In this document: one piece after another, positions 55,786 through 64,000 of the stretch
How the letters are laid out: each line of letters starts with the position of its first letter
Position numbering within the stretch: position 1 is the stretch's first letter
Source: Knoxdaviesia capensis
Taxonomy: Eukaryota > Ascomycota > Sordariomycetes > Microascales > Gondwanamycetaceae
NCBI GenBank assembly: GCA_001510575.1
Contig: LNGK01000007.1
Coordinates: 986,151-1,050,150, forward strand
Direction of reading: 5' to 3'
Length of the DNA: 64,000 nucleotides
The notes under the pieces: generated by a model
Told to the model about the DNA's origin: nothing
Databases searched by the model: none
Seen by the model: the letters and a program-made list of their open reading frames with translations, nothing else
Program-made: the position numbers and the translations under genes

Positions 55786-55876
55786 CCAATAAGCTCTCGC
55801 CGATTAGAGCGCGTCCCCAATCGGACAAATGGGAAGGAGTGGCTTATCAGCTCGACCAATGGCCGTGGCCGATAAG
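55786..55876. promoter_or_regulatory. CCAAT and GATA motif cluster
   Basis: Three CCAAT boxes (55786, 55817, 55856), all in the same orientation, with a reversed GATAAG (CTTATC, 55843) and a forward GATAAG (55871), all within 91 bp. CCAAT is bound by the HAP/CBC complex, GATAAG by AreA/SreA-type factors. The nearest downstream start is the sugar transporter, 2.0 kb away, so either a distal control region or the promoter of an unseen transcript. Confidence 0.4.
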
Positions 55877-56442
55877 GCGGCTATCCAGTACCTTTTCTTC
55901 CAGCAAAGTTCTAGCTGCGAACCTTAACTTAACCTGAACGTTTTTGTGTTCCCTTTTCCCCCGTATATTTGGGCTGCCATCTCCAGTTTTTGGTGTTTTC
56001 TCTTTTGTTTTTGCTGCAACTGTCTTTTCCCCGCATCTGGGGCCGCGGGACTTTGTCTGACCCCGGACTTTTCTATGAGTAAGACTACGACCTTAGACTT
56101 CGGGGTATCTCTATCCTTATTTTTTGGCTGACATATGTTAAGTCTCTCTTTTGAAATGGCTATTTTGTCGCTTTTGTTTTACCCGGCGCTTGGCCACTCT
56201 CGGAACCTGGCCTAAAAAAAAACATGTCTTCCCTCCGCGCCTAAGTAAGGTTTGGTGTAGACGAGCATGAGACGCCCAGAACCAAGAGGCAAAAGGAGGG
56301 AGAGTGGCCCGGTTGCCTCGATTCATCTCGTTTCTTGCATATGACCGCCGTTCTTTTGCGGTGTGCACAGTGTAATGGGAGAGTTACCATGCGCGCATGT
56401 GAGAGAGGGAGAGAGGATGATTTTTGGGGTTTTTTGTTTCTG

Positions 56443-56462
56443 TTGTGTGTGTGTGTGTGTGC
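56443..56462. repeat. GT dinucleotide repeat
   Basis: About ten GT units with one interruption (GCGTGTGG at the end). Confidence 0.85.
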
Positions 56463-56728
56463 GTGTGGTGCTGGGGCTTACGGCTCACTGCTACCACCTA
56501 CCTGCGGAGAGAAAAGAGAGGACTCGCTTTCGGCCCTTCAACGCCATTTCTGCAGTCGTCCCCGGCCGGCACTGACTGCCTTTCCTCCATCCGCCCAGCC
56601 CCCAAACAAATGAACAGGGAGGGAGTGAGTGCCAGGTGGTTTGCGCGGCAAGTGGTGTCACGCGGTGAAGAGGAGAGGAATCCTCTGAAAAGACCAAGCG
56701 ACGACGTTGGCATATCTGCTCTTCTCTT

Positions 56729-56752
56729 GGTCTCTCTCTCTCTCTCTCTCTC
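56729..56752. repeat. CT dinucleotide repeat
   Basis: About eleven CT units. A similar repeat lies at 57346-57370, both upstream of the sugar transporter. Confidence 0.85.
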
Positions 56753-57816
56753 TTCCCCGTCTCTCTTGCTTCTTCTTGCCCTCTTTCGCCTCCTCCTTTA
56801 TTTTTAATCTCCTTGGGCTACGAAGTGGGATACCAAGTCCAGTCTTGGATCGTAGCCTAGGGCCCTGCTTCTCCAGGATTGCCCCTGCACTGACCCCCTG
56901 CTTAGACAAGTCGAGTGACGCTCGTGAGCTCGAAAATGCATCATAATCCGGGGTTCGTCTTGTTTGGGCCTAGTTAGTTAAAGGCAACCCCCATGGGGCA
57001 GACACAGGAGAGAACACCGTTGAAACTAGCTGAATGGGCGGGCATCTTTGGTGGCCTGGCCACCCTGATGTGTATCTGGCTGATCTAATGTTGGGGCTAT
57101 TAGTGTTGCCCAGAACTTTATTTAATTCTCCCCCGGTATTTGCTGGGTATTAGTCTGCACGGAGGATTCTCTACTGCCTGGACATCTACCCGTGGTTATT
57201 ATGGACCGCGGAGGGTGTAGGGCCCATGCATCCCGACTGTGAGATTGCAGAGCACACACTTGATTCGTGTGGGGAACGTTCGTCTGAGCCGTCTCATACA
57301 CACGAGGAAGTGGTGGCGAGTTCTTGTCACTCCGCATCGCCGCATCTGGCTCTCTCTCTCTCTCTCTCTCGCTCCCCAGGAAGTGAGTGGGACGCTGGGC
57401 GGTGATCGACCACGTCTATGCCTGCTCACTAGCCCTCACTCACCCCAGACCAGGAACATCAGACCCATATAGCGCCTGTGGGAGGGAGAATGTGGGTGTG
57501 AGTGAGCGAATGCTGGATATACTGGATATATCCAGGAGTGCACATCACTCCCGCTCATGTTACCAGAATGATAACCTGTAGTGGTAGCAGTGCGGTCCTC
57601 GCATATAGGATAGATTAACTCTGCTCCCGGTTTATATAACACCCGCCGCTTCCCCCCTCTTTTTTTCTCGAAGTTATGTTCCGGTTCTTCTCTCTTCTCT
57701 TCATTCCGCTCTTCATCCCCATCTCTCACTCTCTCTTCCTCTCCCCTCTTTGACTACAAGCTTCCCACCGGTGCTGCTTTAGGTTGTATTGTGTGCCGTA
57801 TACTCACACATACCCT

Positions 57817-57828
57817 TATATATATATA
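57817..57828 (+). promoter_or_regulatory. TATA box of the sugar transporter
   Basis: TATATATATATA 67-78 bp before the start codon, followed by a CT/CA-rich leader. Its position suits a short 5' leader; assignment is inferred. Confidence 0.5.
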
Positions 57829-57894
57829 CCTTTTTTATGTTATTGCCCCTTTTTGCTTTTCCCCAAGATACCCATAACCCCCAAAACACCCACC

Positions 57895-59949
57895 ATGGGC
57901 TTCTTCAAGAGCGCGAAGGAGAAGCAGAACAATGACTCGGACCCCATCCTCACCCGCCTGGCGGCTGAGGACAAGGTGCCGTGGTACCAGAAGCCCAACC
58001 TGCGGTTCCTGTACTTCATGCTGTTCCCCACCTGCATGGGCATCGAGTTGACATCGGGATTCGACTCGCAGATGATCAATGCGCTGCAGATTGTGCCGTC
58101 GTGGGTTGACTGTACGTGGTCTTTGCTCGTCTTGCTGTCCTGTGATCTGTAGCATGTGTATGGGCTGTCCGCAACTAACCAACCCAACGACGTGCTTCGG
58201 TTGTAACCAGACTTCGATAACCCGCAAGGTGGCCTCAAGGGCATCATCGCCGCCGCCTACAGCCTGGGCGCCATTCTGTCGCTGCCGTTCGTCCCGATTG
58301 TCAACGACCGCTTCGGCCGTCGGTGGTCCATCTTCGGCGGCAGCTGCATCATGATTCTCGGAGCCCTGGTGCAGGCGTGCTCGCAGCATGTGGCCATGTA
58401 CATCATTGCCCGCATGATTCTCGGCTTCGGTATCCCCGTGTGTATCGTGTCGGGCTCGTCCCTCATCGGAGAGCTGTCGTACGTCAACGAGCGTCCGGTT
58501 CTCACCTCGTAAGTGCTCCGTCGCCGTGGCTCGGTGGGTTGGAGAAGGGGATGCCGGGTGCTAACCGTGTTTGTTGCAATGTAAAGCCTGTTCAACGTGT
58601 CGTACTTTATCGGCCAGATCACCGCTGCTGCCATCACTCTCGGCACCAACAGCATCGGCAACGACTGGGCGTGGCGGATTCCGTCCGCGCTGCAGATCTG
58701 CCCTTCGCTGCTGCAGATCACCTTCATCTTGTGAGTGGTACCAGTTCTTAGATGCATTATTGGCCCAATTGCTAACTGGCCAACAGCTTCGTGCCCGAGT
58801 CCCCCCGTTGGTTGATTTCCAAGGACCGCTCCGAGGAGGCCCGCGAGATCCTGACGAAGTACCACGCCGAGGGCAACGCCGACTCGGAGTTCGTCAAGGC
58901 CGAGATGGCGCAGATCACCACGACCATCGGGATTGAGCTGGAAGCCTCCAAGAAGAGCTGGATGGATCTGCTGGCCACCGCCGGCATGCGGCGCCGCGCC
59001 CTCATCACGTCGTTCCTCGGCCTGTTCACCCAGTGGTCCGGCAACACCCTCATCTCGTACTACCTCGGCGACCTGCTGCAGATGGTCGGCCTCACCGAGT
59101 CGCACACCAAGCAGCAGATCAACGTCGGCAACGCCTGCTGGAGCTTGGTGTGCGGCTTCACCGTGGCCATGCTCGTGCGCCGCATTCGCCGCCGCGTCAT
59201 GTACATGGCCTGTACTATCAGTCTGTTGTGCTGCTACATTGCCTGGACTGTCTCCATGGAGCAGGCTGTCACTGCGCGGGAGAATGGCGGGGAGAACAAG
59301 GGCGCGTCGATTGCCACTATCTTCTTCATCTTCATGTATTCGCCGTGCTACAACATCGGCTACAACGCGCTCACCTATAGTAAGTGGTTGTGTGATCCAA
59401 GACGAACACGTCAAGGAGCAAGGTGCTAACATCGCATTTCTTCTTTTTTTTTTTCCAGCCTACCTGGTCGAGCTGTGGCCCTATGCCGAGCGTTCGCGCG
59501 GTATTGCACTGTTCCAGCTGTTCGGCCGCATGGCTGGCTTCTTCACCACCTTCGTCAACCCCATCGGTCTCAGCCAGGCGTCGTGGCGCTACCTGATCAG
59601 CTACTGCTGCTGGCTCGCCTTTGAGGTCGTGTTCGTGTACTTCCTGTTCCCCGAAACGGCCGGCCGCACGCTCGAAGAGCTGGCTTTCTGTAAGTGTTTT
59701 TTTCTTTTCTTTTTTCTTTCCTTGATATCGGGTGTAGCTGTGGCGACGATACCCGCTGGCGTAACATGTGTAACTAACATGACCTTTTCTTTTTTTTCCT
59801 AAACAGTGTTCGAGGACAAGGCTCTGGCCGACAAGGCCGTGCACGCTGTCGAGAAGGTTGTCAACGCCGGTGGCCACGATGTGCTCAGCGAGAAGCCGAC
59901 GGTGGTCGTCGAGACGCGGGAGAACGTCGAGCGCAACGAGAAGCCTTGA
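57895..59949 (+). CDS. MFS sugar transporter (hexose/lactose-permease-like)
   Basis: Proton- or facilitated sugar transporter of the plasma membrane, 541 residues from six exons: 57895-58111, 58211-58508, 58587-58730, 58787-59379, 59459-59689, 59807-59949. All introns are 56-117 bp with CTAAC branch sites. Landmarks: GIELTSGFDSQMINALQ in helix 1, NDRFGRRWSIFGG (motif A), RMILGFGIPVCIVSGSSLIG in helix 4, PESPRWLISKDR after helix 6, QWSGNTLISYYLGD in helix 7, YLVELWPYAERSRG (loop 10-11 motif), and PETAGRTLEEL after helix 12. The order and motifs match the fungal SP family, close to proteins annotated as lactose permeases or hexose transporters; the sugar is not determinable. The C-terminal tail is charged and cytosolic. 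Confidence 0.93.
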
Positions 59950-61192
59950 GTTTGGCTGCGGCATTTGCAGGCAAAAAGGGGAGAAGGGAGCAGGAGGAGG
60001 CGGAAAATGTCATCTCATCTCATGTTTTTTCTGATTATACGAGTACTCGCTGATCGGCGCTGCTCATCCCTGCGTACGCGTAGGAGAGAGAGTTCGGCTG
60101 TGAGGATGCCCTGGAGTGTTGTTTGTTTCTCTTTGTTGACAGCCATCTTATATAGATATATCCAATGTCGGTACCCGCGTGTAGCGGGTATTTCTGATTC
60201 AACCTCGGTTGCAGCAAAGTTTGGGATAGTGAAACGAGATAATTGCGTTTGTTCGTTCCACACGTTTGCTGCTGTTTTTCTCGTTTAGGTGGGATGCGAC
60301 ATTGACGACTTGGCGTAGTGCTTCGGGTTAACCCCTGTGAGTACTAAGGTTATACCTTAATAGTCATCTGAGCTAAGCGCTGCAAACCATTGGCCCCTGC
60401 ACATGCAGCAGATAGCTGCGACGATAAACTCGCGTTGCCTGGTCAACAGCACCTCCCTATTCAGCCGTTTGTTTAAACAATGCAAACCCGCATGGCAACC
60501 ACCACTGCGCAATGCTCCTTCCCTTCCATGATACAACATCTCAAACCCGTGATAGTTTGATGACGAAAAATCAAAAACCCTAAATACTTTTCCTTCTTTT
60601 CTCGCTTCACACAAATATCTTTTCTTCCTGTTTACACTCTCTCCAAAACATCCTCGAACCTTTTTTGTCTGTTTCCCCTCCAGCCAAATCTCGATCTTGC
60701 TTTTTTCTCTCTTCATCCGCTCTCCATACCTTTTCTTTCCTTTTTTCCTCTCACTCCTCCACACTTTCTCTCACTGTCTCTCCTCCCAGTTTCTTCCTTG
60801 TTACCACTGTTTCTGTCTTGCAGATTTGTGTGTTCGGCTTCACATTGAATCGATTCTCAACTGTGTTTCTATCAGTTCCTCAGTTGTTCTTAGCAGAGAC
60901 ATCGGTATGTTCTATCTAGTTGACATCATGGTTCCCCAGTTGCAGGATCTCCATTCCTCAGTGGTGGATACAACCTCTCCGACTAACAACTAACTCTGCT
61001 CGCTTGTCTTACTGAAGCACGCTGCTTTCCGTTCCCGTGTTGACTCCGTTCTACTATCAACGAAAGGGCTCTTGCAGGCTCGGAAGCCAAGGCTCACGGA
61101 GCACAACACATATTAGCAAACAGCCAGACTCCCGCAAAACAACAGCAACAAACCCATCGCCACAAACGACCTTTTTCTCGTATCCAGCAGCC
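59950..61192. other. Intergenic region and chitin synthase leader
   Basis: From 60580 to 60800 the plus strand is strongly CT-rich, and the remainder up to 61192 looks like a long 5' leader, possibly with an intron (GTATGT at 60905). No separate gene recognised. Confidence 0.5.
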
Positions 61193-64000
61193 ATGAACGG
61201 CTCGGGAACTCCTAGCCGGCATCCGCCCGATTACATGCTCCCACCCTACGACGATGAGGACCTGACGCCTTCCGGTCGCTCGGGTGCAGCTGTGCGGCTT
61301 CTCACATCTGTGGAGGATCCGCTGGACAATAGAACGTACGTATCCCAAGCAACTGTCCCACACTCTGCTGCCAACCAGGACATTCCGCTCGTTGATCTCT
61401 CTGGCCGTGGTTCTTATAATCGCGCGGGTGCCAGCTCTCGTTCTGGGGCAGGTCGCGGTCGGTCTTCTGTGGTAGTTCCGCAGGAAGATATCGATGCGCT
61501 GCGTCCTGAGCCTTTGAGCTTCTGCCCAAACCGATCATCTCCTGCTGCATCTGGCACATCTCTCCACGAAAAAGTTCCTACAGCTAGGAATACATTTCGA
61601 TCCCCTCAGCATTCCAACATGGAAGGGACTCCGGGGGTCTCCGCCAGCATTCCTGCTGGCTATTCCTCGATGGAATACGACTCCACCGTTCCTCCTTCAA
61701 CTCCCTCTCGCGCATCGATTACGGCCAGTGTCAAGCTACCTAGAAAGCCCGTTGGCTCTGCTGGCCCATCGTCGCCCGCTTCCAAGGTGAAGCTGGTTCG
61801 GAAACGAACTCTCCCTGTGGCCAGCCCGTCAAGATCAGCCAATTTGAACGGCACTGGCATTGGCAATCATCACAACAGCAACCACTCCTCATCTACCACG
61901 GACTATAATCTCTCTGTTGGCGCAGATGGCTCCAGTGTCGGCTCTACTGGCGCTGGTGCTAGAAGCATCAACAATCACCACGATGTCGAGGATCTGCATC
62001 AGCATCAACCTCAGCATCACAGACTCCGTCATAGCACCTCTGCCAATCTGCTTCTAGACAATCTTCCCGCTATTCCTTCTGGCCCCTCACCGCGGAAAAG
62101 TGCTCTGCTGAAATCACCGAGTTGTCCGCAGAGTCCTGCGAATGCTCACGGAGCCCAGAGCTTCTGCCCCAATCCTTCCGCCATGACCTACAAGAACAGC
62201 CAACGTCAGGTCCCGAGACCTCTTCCGCAAATGCATTTCGGTCGCTTACAAGAAGATACCGCAAACAGTTCCCAAAACATACGCAGATCATACCAGCAAC
62301 CGTCGAACGGTTCAGCTCACTCGAGACACTCATCGATTCTCGATGCCCCCAGCCTGCCGCCGCTGGATAACCACGGAAACCCCTACAGTGTTTCCCCGAC
62401 CAGACCCTGGACTCCGTCCCGCGTCAGCGCCTACACCCGACCGGCACCCAGTGGAATCTACGAGCCTGCCGATCTCAATGGCAGCCCCAGACCTGGAACC
62501 CCGTCGTCGCGTTACGGCGGAAGCCCTAGACGCCCCCTGCCTCCGGAGCCGCTGTTCTCTGGCACTGGATCGGGAGTGAGCATGGCAAGCAGCCGGGGTT
62601 CTGCCACCTTTGCGGATGATGTTACGGTGTCTATCCCTCTGGATGGCGGACGCAACCACCACCACGACGACGCTGACGATGACGTCTTTGGAGGGGTGCG
62701 CAGTACCGATGTTACCGACATGGGTCACGGCAACTTCAACCGTGACTCGTATGACAGCCGTTCGCAGGTGACTCTATCAGCTAGTGACTATGGAGGCGCC
62801 AAAACGGCTGATCCAGACTCTATCATCCTGGGTGAAAAGGTCGAGCGCTATGGCGAGGCTCCCGAGGGCAAGCATGAGCGACGTGGTGTTCGCGAGCCGC
62901 AGACTTCCAAGAAGGAAGTTCAACTGATCAACGGCGAGTTAGTGCTAGAGTGCAAAATCCCGACTATCCTCTACAGCTTTCTGCCTCGTCGCGATGAGAT
63001 CGAATTCACCCACATGCGCTACACTGCGGTCACTTGTGACCCCGATGACTTTGTCCCCCGCGGATACAAGCTTCGCCAGAACATTGGCCGCACGGCGCGA
63101 GAGACTGAGTTGTTCATCTGCGTCACCATGTACAACGAGGACGAAATCAACTTCACCCGCACCATGCATTCAGTGATGAAGAACATCTCCCACTTCTGCA
63201 GCCGATCCAAATCACGTACGTGGGGTGAGAACGGATGGCAGAAGATTGTCGTCTGCATCGTGAGTGATGGTCGCGAGAAGATTCACCCACGCACTCTGGA
63301 TGCGCTAGCTGCCATGGGAGTGTACCAGCACGGCATTGCCAAGAATTACGTCAACCAGAAAGCCGTCCAGGCTCACGTCTACGAGTACACGACTCAGGTA
63401 TCGCTGGACTCGGACCTGAAGTTCAAGGGCGCCGAAAAGGGAATTGTGCCGTGCCAGATGATCTTCTGTCTCAAGGAGAAGAACCAGCGGAAGCTGAACT
63501 CGCATCGTTGGTTCTTCAACGCGTTTGGCAAGTCTCTCAACCCGAACGTGTGCATCCTCCTCGATGTCGGTACGCGGCCCGGCGGTAACTCGCTGTACCA
63601 CTTGTGGAAGGCGTTCGACACCGACTCCAACGTTGCTGGCGCGTGTGGCGAAATCAAGGCCATGAAGGGTCGCTTTGGCTCCAATCTTCTGAACCCACTG
63701 GTGGCGTCGCAGAATTTCGAGTACAAGATGTCCAACATTCTCGACAAGCCGCTGGAGTCGGTGTTTGGCTACATCACCGTGCTTCCGGGTGCGTTGAGCG
63801 CGTACCGCTACCATGCGCTACAAAACGACGAGACGGGCCACGGGCCGCTGAGCCAGTACTTCAAGGGCGAGACCCTCCATGGACAACATGCCGATGTGTT
63901 CACAGCCAACATGTACCTGGCTGAAGATCGTATTCTTTGCTGGGAGTTGGTGGCCAAGCGCCAGGAGCGGTGGGTGCTGAAATACGTCAAGGGTTGCTCG
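61193..64000 (+). CDS. chsB: Chitin synthase, class III, 3' end beyond the window
   Basis: Membrane glycosyltransferase polymerising UDP-GlcNAc into chitin at hyphal tips and septa. One open frame of 936 codons runs to the window edge without stop. Residues 1 to about 570 are disordered, Ser/Pro/His-rich (for example HQHQPQHHRLRH). The enzyme part starts near 575 (CKIPTILYSFLPRRDEIEF), then HMRYTAVTCDPDDFV at about 606, TRETELF-like TARETELFICVTMYNEDEIN, WQKIVVCIVSDGREKIHPRT, EKNQRKLNSHRWFFNAFG, LNPLVASQNFEYKMSNILDK, and the EDR catalytic motif at 911-913. The QRRRW motif and transmembrane helices must lie beyond the end. The wording of these blocks fits class III (Aspergillus ChsB, Neurospora chs-1) rather than I or II. 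The ATG at 61193 opens the frame after a CT-rich leader; a later start cannot be excluded. Confidence 0.9.
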   Translation, partial: MNGSGTPSRHPPDYMLPPYDDEDLTPSGRSGAAVRLLTSVEDPLDNRTYVSQATVPHSAANQDIPLVDLSGRGSYNRAGASSRSGAGRGRSSVVVPQEDIDALRPEPLSFCPNRSSPAASGTSLHEKVPTARNTFRSPQHSNMEGTPGVSASIPAGYSSMEYDSTVPPSTPSRASITASVKLPRKPVGSAGPSSPASKVKLVRKRTLPVASPSRSANLNGTGIGNHHNSNHSSSTTDYNLSVGADGSSVGSTGAGARSINNHHDVEDLHQHQPQHHRLRHSTSANLLLDNLPAIPSGPSPRKSALLKSPSCPQSPANAHGAQSFCPNPSAMTYKNSQRQVPRPLPQMHFGRLQEDTANSSQNIRRSYQQPSNGSAHSRHSSILDAPSLPPLDNHGNPYSVSPTRPWTPSRVSAYTRPAPSGIYEPADLNGSPRPGTPSSRYGGSPRRPLPPEPLFSGTGSGVSMASSRGSATFADDVTVSIPLDGGRNHHHDDADDDVFGGVRSTDVTDMGHGNFNRDSYDSRSQVTLSASDYGGAKTADPDSIILGEKVERYGEAPEGKHERRGVREPQTSKKEVQLINGELVLECKIPTILYSFLPRRDEIEFTHMRYTAVTCDPDDFVPRGYKLRQNIGRTARETELFICVTMYNEDEINFTRTMHSVMKNISHFCSRSKSRTWGENGWQKIVVCIVSDGREKIHPRTLDALAAMGVYQHGIAKNYVNQKAVQAHVYEYTTQVSLDSDLKFKGAEKGIVPCQMIFCLKEKNQRKLNSHRWFFNAFGKSLNPNVCILLDVGTRPGGNSLYHLWKAFDTDSNVAGACGEIKAMKGRFGSNLLNPLVASQNFEYKMSNILDKPLESVFGYITVLPGALSAYRYHALQNDETGHGPLSQYFKGETLHGQHADVFTANMYLAEDRILCWELVAKRQERWVLKYVKGCS

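Larger units (their letters stand above)
52416..57894. other. Large gene-free region, 5.5 kb
   Basis: Between the aminotransferase and the sugar transporter. It holds a GA repeat (52667-52684), a 62-bp tandem duplication (53141-53264), a TTTC microsatellite (54446-54509), a CCAAT/GATA cluster (55786-55876), a GT repeat (56443-56462), CT repeats (56729-56752, 57346-57370) and a TATA box (57817-57828). No coding or RNA gene is supported, though the CCAAT/GATA cluster hints at a promoter. Confidence 0.5.

Noticed and set aside
1..64000. CRISPR arrays, insertion sequences, phage or viral genes
   Set aside because: No regularly spaced repeats, no transposase, integrase or capsid-like frames; the gene content is eukaryotic nuclear.

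Overview
The window is nuclear DNA of a filamentous ascomycete, most likely Pezizomycotina. Evidence: intron-split genes with short introns (mostly 50-180 bp) opening with GTRAGT-like donors and carrying a CTAAC/CTGAC branch site before YAG; a dispersed 5S rRNA gene beside a tRNA gene; a class III chitin synthase, a class typical of hyphal fungi; a beta-adaptin lacking an appendage domain, as reported for fungal AP-2; and CT-rich leaders before start codons. There are no operons, CRISPR arrays or phage genes. One assembly gap (N run) lies at 29790-30682. The species cannot be named from the sequence.

Layout. 1-7 kb: an unrecognised gene running off the left edge (minus), phosphomevalonate kinase (plus), tRNA-Arg(ACG) and 5S rRNA, and a proline-rich fungal protein (minus). 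7-19 kb: DEAD-box helicase Dbp7 (minus), a three-exon 97-residue CRIB-motif protein (minus), a 5.4 kb gene-free stretch, and an aldehyde dehydrogenase (plus). 19-34 kb: a 5.2 kb gene-free stretch, a 1230-residue PPR protein (plus), an ABC ATPase interrupted by the gap (minus), proteasome assembly factor Ump1 whose first coding exon is only ATG (plus), and a prenylated ubiquitin-fold protein of the UBL3/MUB type (minus). 34-49 kb: a low-GC block with a doubtful small reading frame, AP-2 beta-adaptin (minus), EMC4 (plus), a DHA1-type MFS exporter (minus), and the ER syntaxin Ufe1 (plus). 49-64 kb: aspartate aminotransferase (plus), a 5.5 kb gene-free stretch, a six-exon sugar transporter (plus), and the first 936 codons of a class III chitin synthase (plus, runs off the right edge).

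The genes are mostly conserved housekeeping functions transcribed individually: sterol precursor synthesis, ribosome biogenesis, mitochondrial expression, proteasome assembly, secretory and endocytic trafficking, nitrogen and carbon metabolism, and wall synthesis. Several (AP-2 beta, CRIB protein, UBL3-like protein, Ufe1, EMC4, chitin synthase III) fit polarised growth and membrane traffic, but nothing shows that this is a functional cluster. I did not find a convincing new multi-gene system. The best leads are the tiny CRIB protein, the UBL3-like protein with its long N-terminal extension, the 806-bp first intron of beta-adaptin, the long N-terminus of the chitin synthase, the His-rich insert in the ABC ATPase, and the large gene-free blocks with clustered GATA, CCAAT and GTACAGTAC motifs.
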